Assembly: GCA_009739215.1 (NCBI GenBank)
Contig: VSJF01000005.1
Span: forward strand, 1,178,001-1,242,000
DNA: 64,000 nt
Source: Floccularia luteovirens
Lineage: Eukaryota; Basidiomycota; Agaricomycetes; Agaricales; Squamanitaceae
Reading direction: 5' to 3'
Shown here piece after piece: positions 46,959 to 60,194 of this stretch. Below the pieces are notes generated by a model. It was given only the letters and a program-made list of their open reading frames with translations, had not been told where the DNA came from and did no database searches. Made by a program: the position numbers and the translations under genes. Numbering within the stretch: position 1 is the first letter of the stretch; each line of letters opens with the position of its first letter.

Positions 46959-49463
46959 ATGGCGGATTTTCGCTTAACAGTACTATATATAATAATATGG
47001 GCGTGTGGTCTCTTTCTTCGTGGCATCGTGGCCGGTCCCACCAAGAAAGAAAATAGGAATGATTGTACTTTTCTCGCCTTTCTCGTTAGGCGTGTCTAAC
47101 TTTTTGGCAAATCATAGACGTGATTGTTCAATTGTTCGAATGGAATTGGGAGAGCGTTGGTCACGAATGTACTGAATTTCTTGGAGGTGCTGGTGTGTGT
47201 ATTTCTTCTTGTATAGGAATCTTGGCCAATTTAAAATGTAGGTTATACACACGTACAAGGCGAGGATAAGACTTTCAAAATCCTATGACTTGCTGACTAC
47301 ATCTCATATTTAGTGAGCCCAGCTCATGAACACGTCGTTATAGAAGGTATGGAAAGTCCTTAAAGTCACTGCCCCTTTGTAATGAGTTCTAATTTAGGCG
47401 ATCCATGGTGGACCGACTATCAAGTCGCCTCCTACAATATTTCCTCAAAACGTGGAACGAGAGAACAGTTTGTCTCTATGGTCAAGGCATGTCACAAGGC
47501 AGGAGTCGCAATAATCGCAGGTGGCATTTCTTTTCATATCATGAAACAGTACTTGGTAGCTCATAGCTTCTGTAGACGTTGTTCTGAACCATATGGCGGG
47601 CCAGGAGCAAGGTACGTACTGGCGCCCGGAAGGTTAATTATAAGTTTACATTTGAGGTCTGAATATTTGCAGGGGCCGGGTTTGCAGGATCCAGTGCGTA
47701 TTCATCGTACCTTCAAATATATTTGTCTCATCAAACTAGACTTCAGCCATTACGAATACCCTGGGATATACGGTCCACAAGTACGTCCCTGTCCCTCTAG
47801 TTTATACATTTTTATGATTTATCAGGATAAGTAGGATTTCCATTATTGCAATAAGCCAGGCCGGCAAATCAAAAATTTTGACAGTCGTGAAGAGGTGCAA
47901 TTCTGTGAACTCGATTTTCTGGCTGAGTAAATTTATTCTACGCTTTCCTGAATTATCAATAAACTTGCATATTTCCAAGTTTAGCAACCGAATCTGAATA
48001 TGTGCGCTCGAGGCTGTCCGAACACATCAACGATTTGCTGAGTATAGGTGTTGATGGCTTGAGAATTGACGCGGCGAAACGTAATATAACAATGCATATA
48101 TTGACCCATAACTAAAACAAACCCCTTTTGCAGACATTCCGGCGAACGACCTTCTTAATATCACTAGCCGCTTCATTTCAAACCCATACATAACACAAGA
48201 GGTTACACCAATTTTTCAAGTTCAATTTTTATCATTTATGGATATAGATCCCACATAGGTACCTCATCTAGATACTGAAGAAATACAGCCTGAAGAATAT
48301 GCTTCTATTGGTAAGATATGTTTAGACGACAATACAGGGCTCTAATATTATATCTTCGTGTTAGGTGACTTACAAGAGTCAGTGATCACGAGTGTAAATA
48401 TAACGAGTACTAACACATTTCCTTACAGATTCAGGTATTATAAAGCTCTTTATACCATGTTTTTGGGAAAAGATGGACAAGGAATTGCCTTACTGAGAAA
48501 CATCAATGCTAGAGGCAAGAGCTTTAGCCGTGTCTTTTACTCAGTAATGACGGCGAATTCCTTAGGATGGGTCCCAAGCTCTCTAGCAAATGTATTTATC
48601 GCAAATCATGATTCGGAACGTGCTCAAGGGGTATGTCATGATCTTCATAGTTTAATCACGTATTAAATGTGATGTTATAAATCAGGAACGAGCGTCAATA
48701 CCTGTTTATTCACGTTTTAACTTGTATAATCTTGCCAACGTTTTCATGTTGTTAGTCTTATGAAGTCTTGGTAGCTTGTGTATCTAATAATGTCATAGGT
48801 CCTTCCCTTATGGCGTTCCCACAATACTTTCAAGTTACTCCTTTGAAGACAAGGATGAAGGCGCACCGTTGGAAGGTTTGATCAACAGCTCTTTGGTAAA
48901 CCGAATATTTTTATAACTCCTCTCCCTCGATCCAGGCAATGGAGTTTGTGGAGACAATCCCTTGATGGGATATGGCTGGTAAGTTATTTCTCACTTACTA
49001 CTTCCCTTTGCCAATCATACCGTACCTTGTTATTATAGGATATGCCAGCATAGGTGGACGTTGATTGTCAAGATGATAAAGTTCAGGAAAACAGTCGGTG
49101 ATGCAGAGGTCAACCATATGGTCTCCGGTACAATCAACCAGATTGCTTATGGTAGAGGTGGCATATATTTTGTTAATATAGTTGAAAATTTGAATGCTAA
49201 AAGTCTGATATGCAGGGAGTGTCGCTTTTGTGGCCATAAACAACGAAGATAGTAAGTGGTGCGACTTGTTTTCCACATCGCTCCCCCCTGGTGTCTATAG
49301 AGATATAGTTAGTAACCCTGGGCAAGAGTAAGAGTCAGAAGATACTTCGATGGATATGGTACTGAAACGGAATGCCAACAGGTTCAATGTTATGTCTGAT
49401 GGGACATTCTCTGCGGTTATTCCTCCTCGACAAGCAATTGCATTCTATAAAGAGAGCCGATAA
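46959..49463 (+). CDS. Secreted alpha-amylase, GH13 (probable 3' frameshift)
   Basis: Nineteen short exons can be joined. The start [17 protein letters not shown] is a signal peptide. The mature part follows animal-type alpha-amylases: [40 protein letters not shown], then all four GH13 regions: DVVLNH (47576 on), GLRIDAAKH with the Asp nucleophile (near 48060), ITQEV with the Glu acid (near 48195) and ANHDSER (near 48610). [16 protein letters not shown] suggests a small insertion. The 54 nt intron 49329-49382 joins two blocks in different frames: one G fewer in the run 49320-49323 would give ...[20 protein letters not shown] and the stop at 49463. As written, translation ends soon after 49383. 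This may be a real frameshift or a homopolymer error; the catalytic barrel is unaffected. Confidence 0.8.
47260..47313 (+). other. Possible GC-AG intron in the alpha-amylase gene
   Basis: The conserved GYxHVQVSP block is split as GGTTATACACACGTACAAG / TGAGCCCAGC. The only join that keeps frame uses a donor GCGAGG directly after CAAG and acceptor ATTTAG, 54 nt. Confidence 0.55.
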
Positions 49464-50030
49464 TAATACAGACATACGAATTAATTACATTGTGAGGAGC
49501 GTGGCGGTGGGCCTGCATTCGTCTGAGACGGTCATACTTAGCTCAAGTTTTAACGTTACTCCCGCTACTTTAGTAGTGAGATCTTGAGAGGTAGAAAATA
49601 TACCTCCAATGGTGTAAAATATCTTTCCCGAACTGGCCATGGTAATACTCCCCTCAACAAATTTGTCTTTGCTGTTGCAGAATCACTCCAGCTGAATGGG
49701 CTGAGAATTCGGTCATTTCATTCTGGGACACAATCGAGCGCGAAATGCTTGCTCCCGATGGCAGCAAGCACACTGTCACAGAAAATTTGCGTCCTGATGA
49801 TGCTCTTCTCATATGCATTGTGTATTCCGGAGGGAGCCAACTGTTACTTATGTCGAAGGAACAAATTCCACCCTCGTAGCAGTCAGCCAGTCGTGCATGC
49901 ACGACGTTGCGTATGTAAACCCTGAGACTACAAAAAGACCGAACCAAGAAAATTATTATATAATAATCTGAATTAATGATGACCAGATTCCCACATGTTA
50001 GCTTCGAACTAACGATAGATCACAGTTACC
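49464..50030. other. Spacer with an unexplained plus-strand open block
   Basis: From an acceptor-like GTTGCAG near 49679 to a TAG near 49880 the plus strand is open and reads ITPAEWAENSVISFWDTIE, then REMLAPDGSKHTV and ENLRPDDALLICIVYSGG. Composition looks coding (periodic, charged), but it has no ATG and no recognisable family. It may be an orphan exon of a lost gene or of a larger amylase transcript. Confidence 0.3.
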
Positions 50031-53000
50031 ATGGTTCAACCAAGGCGGCGGGTTTCCTATGTTATTCCGCCATCCTCACACTCTGTTCCACGTCTTCAAC
50101 TTCCCCCATATGGTGTTTCACGGTTGGGTTCATCTGGCCCTATTCTTATAGCACAATCTGCCCAAAACGATGGGTCGGATAATGATACTTCAAACAACTT
50201 CAGACATCCTCGGCATCGTCTAGGTGTTGCTTCATTGGCACTGGACACAACAACACACCTTACAGGTCGACCTGCCCCGGAAGGTATCCTGTACTCTGGT
50301 GGACGTGATGGCATGATCATCTCTTGGGACTTGGGCCTTCCTATGAAGGCGACGGATCGTGCTGATGACGATGGAACAACAAAGATGCAAAGAAGGTGGG
50401 AGGTTATGACAGGTTGGGCTGATGATGTGATTGACGAAGAAATTGAGGATGGCGATGATCAATTCCGAAGTGACGGGGACGTTCTTGGTGAGGTTTTAAC
50501 GCCAAATCGTGTGCGAAGACCTAGCATATACCGACAGCCACGTTGGGAATTGGATTCAACGTCTTTGAAGCCTGGAACTGTGAGTTGGTCAATTGTTTGG
50601 AGAAGCCTTTTAACCTTATATTTCCTTCGTACAGCACAGCGAATTCAGGCAATGCGCGCAGGCACATACAGACTGGGTGAATGATGTTCTACTTTGCAAC
50701 AATAACCAAACCGGTAATTCTGGCACCTTAATGTCCATAACAACTTCACTTCCTAACTACTTATAGTGATATCCGCGTCTTCGGATGGGACGGTGAAGGC
50801 TTGGAATCCACATGTAGCACTGTCTTCTGATCCATCAACAATTGGCTCGCATAGCGACTATGTGCGTTGTTTGGCATATTGGTATGGACTCTGGTTATCG
50901 TTCGTGCTCCTCAGCATAAATTTCCTACAGCAAGGAACACAACTGGATTGCATCTGGATCATTTGACCGTACTATAAAACTCTGGGATCTAACTCGTGCC
51001 TCAAACACCACGCCTCCGGATCCAGTTATCACCTTGAACCCCCCAGATGCTACAGCTCCGAAATCCTCAGTTTATGCCATTGCAGTTGACCCCATGGGTC
51101 ACACCATTGCTTCAGGCTCTCCGGAAAGAGTCATTCGATTATGGGACTGTCGTACCGGAAGAAGAACAGGTTAGTTGTACTTACCTCAACTCTTTTCTTT
51201 GCCAACTAACTGGTATAGCCAAACTCGTGGGACACACGGATAATATTAGAGCTATTTTAATATCTGATGACGCAAAATATGTGAGCATTGCCCTATTAAC
51301 AACTCTCTCTAATTTATACGGGACACTAGCTTTTGACAGGATCTGCAGACGGTTCGTATGCGTTATTAGATGCATTCATTAATCTGACTTTTCTGTAGCA
51401 TCAATCAAACTTTGGTCTTTGGTGTCGCAACGTTGCCTTCACACTTTTGCTCATCATGCAGATTCTGTGTGGTCACTGTCTTCATCTCATCCTTCTTTGG
51501 AAACATTCTATTCTGGAGATCGTTCTGGACTCGTATCTAGAGTCGACGTTGGAGATGCCTCGGATTTGTTTGACGGCGAATGTATCTCACTCGTTCAAGA
51601 TAATACTGATCCTAATCGGGTCTCAGAAGGGATCAACAGGATTCTATCTTTTGATGATACATTGCTATGGACCGCATCTGGAAATTCGAGTATCAAAAGA
51701 TGGCGAATCCCTCCACGACGCTCAGTCAGGATATCTGGAGAATCAAACTTTGACAGGAACGTTATGGACTCTAACTTCCTCAAGCGTCACGCAACCATCT
51801 CAGGCGAAATTGCTTCTGAAGCGAGCTCTCGTCCATCAACAAGTCAAGGACACAAGTCATACCTCAACCGTGCACATTCTGTTCATTCTTTAACTTCTGA
51901 TCACTGGCGAGAGCGTGACGTTGAAGAAACATTACATGGTATCCCATTAGAGAGCTTGGTTAAACTCATCTCTCCTAATGACCCCTTCACTCCATATACT
52001 ACTGGACGATCTAGAGACCCTGAAGTTGCGACTTTATATTCTGCAGCCTCTGTGATGTCAGTTCCACGTACTTCATTATCTCGTCCTGCTACACAGGCTG
52101 TTTTCCAATATCCCCCGCAATCCACATTACAGAATTCACGGACAGAGGATACAGTAGTCCCAGCGAATATGGTTCGTGCCAATTATGAGGAACGAGAACT
52201 GGCAGCGGATGCCATTCCATTGTGTTCTACTCCTGACTATGTTATCCCCGGCGAACACGGCTTGGTACGCTCTCTTGTTTTAAATGATAGGATCCACGCT
52301 TTGACTGTTGATACATCCGGAGAAGTCGCAGTATGGGACGTTATACGTGGGGTGTGTCTTGGTAAATATCCTCGTGAAGAAGTTGCTACTGCTAGCCATG
52401 CTGGAAGTACTGCTGGTGAAAGTGGCGATCAGGAACGTAGCCCGCGAGAAGCCCTGGAGGTTGTACGAGAACGCATAGAAGGCGAAGCAGTGGTATCAAA
52501 TTGGTGCTCTGCTGATACGAAGTCCGGGGTCCTTACGATTCATATGAACGAGAGATGTTTTGATGCCGAAGTATATGCGGATCAAGTTGGTTTTGCTCAT
52601 GATAAGCATTTCAACGATGATAGCAAGTGTAAGTTTCATCAATTATTTGTCGTATTTCTTTTGAGTTTTGAGTTTGATTATATTAGTGAACATTGGGAAA
52701 TGGGTTCTGAAAAATCTATTCTATGGATTTATCAAAGAAGAGCAGCGGGTACAGCAGGCGAACGTAGGTCACGATGGTGTACTGCCTCCGAGTCTTGGTC
52801 GAACTCAGAATGAAAGTCCAAAAAGTAACAATACGCATAACAGAACATCTTCCTTACCAGAATCTAGGAGAAAGGCTAAATGGCCACCTTCTAGTGGTAT
52901 AGTGATATGTGCGCCGAATATGGTTCATGCAGTGCCAGCTTCAGCCCCGGTCACAGCCCTAACCCGGGCCTCCCCCTTGTTAGTTCCACTGATTCCTCTA

Positions 53001-54226
53001 TTCCCACAACACAAAGAAGGGTCTGTATTGCCTTCTATCCCTCAATCCCCCGATATGGCGGATGGGGGTACTGGTGATAACATCACTCCGCTACATCAAC
53101 GGGCACGTTCTGGTACTATGGATAGCATGTCTGCTGGGCAACTACCGAAGGATGGGGACTACTTTTCCATTCGAGCTCGTCAACATTCTATCTCAGATGG
53201 TGTTCCCAACACCCCTGATGATTTCTCATCTTGGAATAGTCCTGGAAAATCTGAACCGCAAACCCCACTTACGCCGAGTGGACTTATGGGAAGATTGAAA
53301 ATCTTTGGAAAGATGGGCAAGAAGGCAGCCAATGACCCTACGATCTCACCTGTTATAGGAACGCCAGCACAGACTGCGGATGCGACTAATAATGAGGTAA
53401 GGCAGGCATTTATTGAGTACTTTGCTGATTAATTGAGCTATCATTTCAGGATATAGCGAACAATATGGGAAAAACGATCCTTCAAGCCCTTTTGTCCACT
53501 CCATTGACGCCTGCACCGTCGATTGAAGCGCCACTACATACCTTACCGACAAACCTTATTGTGATAATTTCTGAAGAATCAACGCCAAGTTATAGAACTA
53601 TTTATCGAAGTAACGTTGCAAGCACGCAATACGAGACAAGAGCCCTAGAAGACACGATGCCAATGTGGCTTATCGAATGTCTATTGCTTAACAAGACACC
53701 TATTCCGTCCCCTCAGCAGAAACTGAGCTTTATACTGTTGCCTTGGAATAAAGATCCTGATGTCGAGCCACTACCCGAACTTTTGAATACGTGGGTTTTT
53801 TTTCTTTGTCTTGTGCTCTTACGTGGGCTGATGCGACTCGGGGTATCAGGACCCAATCAAAACTTACTGCGAGTCGTCTCTTACGCATCAAGAAGGTTGT
53901 ATACCATGTGAATTTTCTTACTGAATGGTTTAGTGATACTGTTCTGATTATTCTATCGGGTTTAGGTACAGGAAAAGATTGACAGGGTATCTCCATCTTC
54001 CAGGGCAGGTTCTATACGATCGTCTGTAGAAAACAGAGAAGCTCTAGCCACTGCACCTGCACCTCCCGCGAAGGCTGAAGATGTATATGAGATTCTGTGT
54101 AACGACGTCCTCCTGCCTTTGGACAGTACTTTAGCGGTTGTAAGACAATTTATTTGGAGACAATCATCAGAGCTGGTGATGTATTACCGACGAAAGTCGC
54201 CTGCCGTGAAATTGACGTTGGAGTAG
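50031..54226 (+). CDS. WDR48/Bun107-like WD40 protein (deubiquitinase cofactor)
   Basis: The start is [20 protein letters not shown]-terminal WD40 repeats span several exons: [79 protein letters not shown] and [16 protein letters not shown] long Ser/Pro-rich middle follows, and a C-terminal region ([10 protein letters not shown]..., ending [15 protein letters not shown]) matches the conserved tail of UAF1/WDR48 (DUF3337). WDR48 proteins bind and activate ubiquitin-specific proteases; the fission yeast member is Bun107. All intron joins checked keep frame (for example [13 protein letters not shown] and SADA-SIKLW), so the gene looks intact. It ends 107 bp before the next gene on the same strand. 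Confidence 0.85.
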
Positions 54227-54332
54227 AGCAAGATTATCATCTGATTATTATATGATTAAATTATATTTTTGTTGTTTACACTTGTATGCCAAAACATTCC
54301 GCAAGAACTTGGTGTGAACGGAACGGAATGTA

Positions 54333-55866
54333 ATGCCTCCTTTGAAGTTAGCCATAGTAGGTGCTGGTCCCTCTGCCTTCTATGTAGCTTCGCGTATTCT
54401 CTCTTTGTTCCCACAAGCAAAACAAACAAGTGGGTCTCCCATAAACGTGCATCTTTTTGACCGTCTTTGGGCACCTCACGGGTTAGTTAGGTATGGAGTT
54501 GCACCAGATCATCCAGAAGTGAAAGTAAATCGTCATTTCATCTTTACGTGCAATCTAACTGCAACTTTTTTTATTACAGAACTGCACACATAAATTCGAC
54601 ACCACTGCCACTGACCCACGATTCCGTTTTTTCGGAAATGTGAATATTGGGGAAGCAGGAAAAGCAACGTCCCATGCGGTCCACGTTCCTTTGTCCTCGA
54701 TATTCAAAAATTACACTCATGTACTCTTCGCTACGGGCTGCACAATGCCAAGATTACATGCTGCTTTGCCTCCATCAGAACATTGCCTTCCTGCACTCTC
54801 GTTAGTCCACTGGTATACACAACACCCGGAGAAAGAAGAATTACCCCCTCCACCATTGATAGGCGCTAAACATGTTTCAATCATCGGAAATGGGAATGTC
54901 TCTCTAGATGTTGCTCGAATGCTCCTAACGAATGTGTCTGTACTGTCGAAATACGATGTTCCACAATCAGTTTTGGAGGTGCTTAGTAAATTAACTATTG
55001 AACATGTCTCCATCATAGCTAGACGCGGACCACTGGAAGCTGCCTTTACAATGAAAGAACTACGAGAGCTGATAAACCTTCCCGAAGCCTCTATGGTGCC
55101 CCTCGATCCTGCACTACTTGTGCCTCCCACAAATGCATCACTTACGCGTCAGCAATCACGCGTTCTACAACTTCTTGAGAAAGGGTCCAAAAATATACCA
55201 GGGACAACTCCAAAGTCTTGGTCTTTGGATTTTTTCCGTTCTCCAACCGGTTTATCATTCGCTCCTCCCAGTTCACGATCTTCTCAAATCTCTCTGGCAC
55301 ATACAACTGTAGATCCCGCAACTATGCGGGCAGTCCCAACCGGAGATACGTCGATACTCAACACGGACCTCGTCGTCACTTCTTTAGGCTTCCAAGGCGA
55401 ACCAACAGCAGAGTTCTATGATCCTGGTCTGGGACATTTGCGTACGGTTTCGGGTCGCGTTATCACATCGGGGGGTATGACTCTAAAGAATGTGTATGCA
55501 TCTGGGTGGGCTGCGACTGGTGCAAAAGGCGTTCTTGCGACAACGATGATGAACGCGTATGCTACTGCTGATACCATACTCTCAGATTGGTTACCACGAG
55601 ACCAGGTAGTGATCACAACACCTGTCCAGCCCAATCCAGATATAAGCGAATCTGGTGTTGGTGTTGCGAAGTTTATTTTGAACCAAGATCCTCATCCTGA
55701 AGAACCTCCTGAAGAGATCAAACAAGCTATCGAGGACGGAAGAGTTTTTGACTATAGAGATTGGAAGAAAATTGATAGTGAAGAAATAATTCGGGGAGAA
55801 GCTCTTGGTAAGGAAAGGGAGAGGATGGACTGGGAACAGGCACAAAATTTCCTTGGGCGCACTTGA
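54333..55866 (+). CDS. ARH1: NADPH:adrenodoxin (ferredoxin) oxidoreductase, mitochondrial
   Basis: Two exons (54333-54524, 54580-55866) give 492 residues, the usual length for FDXR/Arh1. FAD-binding Rossmann motif AIVGAGPSAFYVA lies at the N-terminus, then APHGLVRYGVAPDHPEVK (family signature), NADPH-binding HVSIIGNGNVSLDVARML, IARRGPLEAAFTMKELREL and the C-terminal GWAATGAKGVLATTM block. The enzyme passes electrons from NADPH to mitochondrial ferredoxin for Fe-S cluster and heme A synthesis. A clear targeting peptide is not seen before residue 6, so an upstream exon or an internal signal is possible. The frame is intact. Confidence 0.92.
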
Positions 55867-55978
55867 TTCTCCATCGCCACATACTTCTATTTGTATTCCA
55901 TACAACCATTATAGTAAAAGAGACTTATTTCGAAAACTACCATTAGATTACTTTTGTCTTTCTCTACATGATCCCTTC

Positions 55979-57589
55979 TCACAAAATTTCATAGCCCCCA
56001 CCACGCTCCAGCCGAAGTTCGTGTGAAGTTGCTTTGAACCTTTCGAATTGTTCCCTCATCCTGTCGCATTCAGGATTTGAGGCCAGAATGTTATAGGCCT
56101 CAGGTAGCACATCCTCAAGATACTGTTTACACATAAAAATAAAGCTCGTTTACGAGGAAAATGACAATTTGGACTTGCCTTTACGCGGTTTACAGATGAA
56201 GGGTGCGTTCTGAAGAAATCCAAACCTAGTTGAGATCCCATCTTGGATTCTAGTTGGCCTAGACGCTCAAACATTCTACAGAGAAAGAAGATTTAGATAG
56301 ATTGCGAGAACTCAGCGATAGCATACCGTGGTGCAGCTTCTGGATTATAACAAGCACGCGACATCAGACGGAGCCCAATGACATCAGCTATAAATCGATT
56401 GTAAGATACGCAACGTCCATCCTTCATTAAACCAATAAGTTTGTACCTTCCTGTTCTTGAGTCCTGGAATTGGGCAATTCGAGAAATAATTTTTGGATTG
56501 CACTTGAGATACCCCAATCAAAGCCAAGTATTTGAAGGAGGACCAAAAACGATAGAAACACAGTTTGTGATGAAAGCCGTTCCGCTGAGTGGCGCGCAAC
56601 TGCACATAATATGAAATACCGTCCAACATGAATAGCGCTGGACTTACCAACATGTCCAATCTCTAGTATTCCGTGCTATCAGGAAATGAGCACAGATAAA
56701 TTTTAGTATGAACTCACCATGAGCGAGCACAGCTGCAAGACCTTGCTCATCCTGGCAGATGGGTAGAATTCCCGTGAACACAACGACTAGGCCTATTAAA
56801 AGCGTGCGACATAAGCTACTTCCGTGATCCAAGAGGTAGGCATACCAGGAACAGCCATAGCATTGACAATGTTTCTGTCATTAACGACAACTACATCCCA
56901 CTCCTTGCTTGGCCCGTATGCAGGTTGTGTGGAAGCACCGAAGTCTGTATCCTGTCCCCATGTGTCAATCCCGAATAGGGCCGGCATGACTGATTCCACT
57001 TCGCCCCCAAGCTGTCCCAAATTCGATGCAGTCAGGATACGTGAGACGACCCGGCGGACATGCCTCGAAATGGGATTATTCACAGGAAGGATGTTATGCT
57101 GCAATTCTTCTCGGACGTCATTGCGTGCATATTCACCCATCTAAACATCATACACCATAAGAGGGGTGATTGGAAAAGAGAGAAATCTATGCCAACCCTT
57201 TCTTCGAATTTCGGGCTGACATTCATAAACCGCCATCTTCCTGTCTCTGGTACTTGTTCTAAACTGTTTGTTGTTTGAAAGTGCGGGTTTGGGGCGATCA
57301 AGAGAATTGCATACTGTGTCACATAATAACCTGCTCCCAAAATCCCTACTGCAGCTCCAAGAGCTATTGACTTATCCCACTTGTGATCGTTATGGGGATG
57401 TCCTGAAGGCGACGGACCACTAGAAGAGCCCCCGAAACGGACATAAACCACGTTTTGGCTGGGTGTGCTTGTGAAACAACGATATCGCGTCCATGGACTG
57501 TTACTTGAATTGTAGTTCTGTCTTATGAACGCGCGACGTAAGGACAGAGATATGTGTGTTGAGCTTGGTGTTGCCACAGGACGAAGCAT
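55979..57589 (-). CDS. OMA1: Mitochondrial inner-membrane metalloprotease OMA1 (M48)
   Basis: The minus-strand gene begins MLRPVATPSSTHISLSLRRA, a basic mitochondrial presequence, followed by a TM-like stretch SIALGAAVGILGAGYYV. The M48 core is assembled from small exons: a 15 nt exon (56648-56662) supplies EIGHV, so the join AVLAH-EIGHV-VARHSAERL gives zinc motif HEIGH. The third ligand Glu lies in EADVIGLRLMSRA. A C-terminal block YLEDVLPEAYNILASNPEC follows, and the stop is at 55979. OMA1 is a stress-activated protease that cleaves OPA1-type and other inner-membrane proteins. The first joins checked (57197/57140, 56846/56792, 56718/56662, 56648/56599) are in frame. It converges on ARH1 with 112 bp between stops. 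Confidence 0.88.
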
Positions 57590-57648
57590 TGAAAGTCAGG
57601 AGTAATCAATTCAAAATGGAATTGTACATGATTGTTATATACTACAAA

Positions 57649-59962
57649 TCAAAAATTTAAAGTCGCCCCTGCGACGGCAGACACGACACTACAGACTATC
57701 AACCCAAATAGTGTTGGTGGCCGACCTTCGACAGCACACATTGCGAGAACGAGAAAAATACCAACATAAACCCTGTTATCCACCAAATTCATGACCTTTT
57801 TCTGAGGAGGAACGGCTGAAGAGTCTCCAGATGACTGGTTTGGCTCCTTTGCTTGGTTGCTCTGTGTCTCAAGCCCTTTTCCATTACCGTCATCAAAGTT
57901 AGTGCTAATCTGGTGCTCGTGTTCCCCGTCTCCTATCATCATATCAATCTCCTCTTCGCGCTCCATGAGGGGGGGTGGGTCGACATATACGACAAAGTCG
58001 ATATTAAATACTAGCTTCTCCGCTATATGACATTTGTGCGCCACCAATCTTTCTAGAAACTCGATGATAATGACCTCGGAAAGTAAGGTGGCAAAATCCT
58101 TCTCAAACATATCTGGAGGTGGCTTGGCTACATCAAGATCTTTCATGAGTTGCTCCATGGCCTGCCACAGTGTGCGTGAATCTTTTGGTGACAAGGATTC
58201 GACCAAAGTGCCGGAACACTTAGTATCTTGCTCGGCCTGTGGAACACGCGACAAAAACTTCTCAATTATACGAGATGATACATTATGGACAACTTCTGCA
58301 ATGGGATGTTTCGTCCTATCCGTGTTTCTGACAAGGTGAGCTATTTTCATTGCTCTATCATAATTGCTACGGAATTGAAGTCGTCCTTGTAGGGTTCCGT
58401 CCCAAGAAAGACGCAAAACTAGGTCTGCCTGGGTTTCTGGTTCTTCGAAGAATCCGGGAACGAACATGATTTGGGAAAGCTGCGAGACCCGAAACGGAAT
58501 AGGGATTGAGTTGGGATATATGCCAATATTGTCTGGTGGAGCTGTGCTAGTACCGATGAGATCAACTTCTGATCTTTGTGTCCGCAAAGTATATGTCTCG
58601 GAGCTCGACCTAATATTATTGCTCTGTGAAGAATCGTCTTTGGGTATCTTGTCCGGGTCGTTTTGGGAAAGCAACACGAGTAATGGGGATAGTTTCTCTC
58701 TATTCTCTTTCGAGAAAGAGCCGAATGGAGTGTTATATTGTTGGATGGTCCGTAGCGTGCGCTCAGGAGATGAAAAGGTGATCGTGCCGTCGTCATGAAG
58801 ATTCTGGAGGATGATCTCATTAATGGAATATGTTTGCATCGTCGAAAGTTTGGTCACTCTGAAGATAAAACTGTCTCTCTGAGCTTCTGGAGTGCCTTTG
58901 TATTTTTGGAGTTCGAAGAAAGTATTTCTAATTTCTTCCATATTCGCAGGGTTGGCTTTGTACGTCCTCCCATTGGCATATATCGTCTCAGCAGAATGGA
59001 TTGGAATATCTCCTAAGACAGTCTGGACGTCCATGAACGGAAAGAATTGGGGATTTCTTGAGTAATTTGATTTTAATAACAAAACAACCTTTGGGCTGAT
59101 CACATAGATGATGTGTGCCCCCGGGATGTATGACATCGTTCCCTCCCAGAGACCTTGGCTGTTATCTCCCAGGATAAATTCCGAGTCATCTGACGCTTCC
59201 AGTATTGCAAGATAGTAGGAATTCATGTAGTGTTCGTAATGATCTGAATGTATATGTTCTACATCCTGACGCTGGACTCGAGGGAAATTCATGACGAAGT
59301 CGCTATAACCTGGCTGTGACTGATTACTTGTAGCATGTGCCAGAATCGCGGGATGTGGCGTCTCGAGGAAGTATTGCAAGCCATCAAGCCAAAGCTCGGT
59401 ATCCGGCGAGTAACCTTTCGCCGTCATATAATTTGTCAGGTAATTTTGTTGGTCATAATTTTGGAAGTACGTTTTGCTGACCCTGCTTGTTCTGTACTTC
59501 ATCAGGAATATGAACTTTCTCAATTGCTCGAGCTTCATTCGATTTGTCTGGAACGTTCCGCTACCCAGGGAGTCATGTATATCTTTGATCACAGCGGAGG
59601 TTTCATTCTCAAGGCCGGCGAGGAGATTTTCGAGATGATCAATATCTCTTCCAGGCGAATTGAACTGGTACAAATTTTGTTCACCATATATTTTGGCTAT
59701 GGGTCGTATATCTAGCTTTCCAGTGGCAAGGGAGTAGACATTGACCTGCTCTGGATCTATGCCCTTTTTGCGACTTTTTTGGAATGCTTTTTGGCGTTGT
59801 TTGCGTGAGCTATATTCTATGCTTAAGCAATGCGGCTCTACTAGAGCCAAGATTAGAAGCTTACCGCATCTGTTGGGTCTCATAATCAGGCTGAAAACGA
59901 CGCAATATGAAGCGGGGGATATAGTGTTGATACTGCCCTCTCGAAGCCTGGTTGGAAGACAT
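57649..59962 (-). CDS. DUF4238 family protein
   Basis: Exon 1 (59865-59962) reads MSSNQASRGQYQHYIPRFIL then RRF, the HYIPRFLLR-type start of DUF4238 proteins. It joins by a 43 nt intron (acceptor TTAAG) to a single long exon (57649-59821) for 756 residues in total. Typical features follow: IAKIYGEQNLYQF, KFIFLMKYRTSR, HYMNSYYLAILEASDDSEFI, SPKVVLLL. The C-terminus has an acidic segment and two hydrophobic stretches (VYVGIFLVLAMCAV, LFGLIVCSVVSAVAGATL), suggesting a membrane anchor. The function of the family is unknown. The stop lies 59 bp before the OMA1 start on the same strand. Confidence 0.82.
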
Positions 59963-60194
59963 GGTTCACTTTCACAGCTGTGTCGAAGAATAGTATGTGC
60001 TACAAACGCTCTGTTTAAATGGAAGATCCGCAGTAGCGCATGTTATCCTCATGGTATTATGTGAATCCATTATACAATCTATGAGACGTAATTAATAGAC
60101 ATTGTTCTGTGATACGTCGAAAGAATCTCATAGATCAATATATATAAGTACTAAGTTGGTGTCTGTATAATGATTTGGCTGCATATCATAGTTG

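Noticed and set aside
47470..47640. Break in the alpha-amylase around GGISFHIMK
   Set aside because: This is read-through of a 55 nt intron; splicing at 47521-47575 restores the conserved DVVLNH motif.
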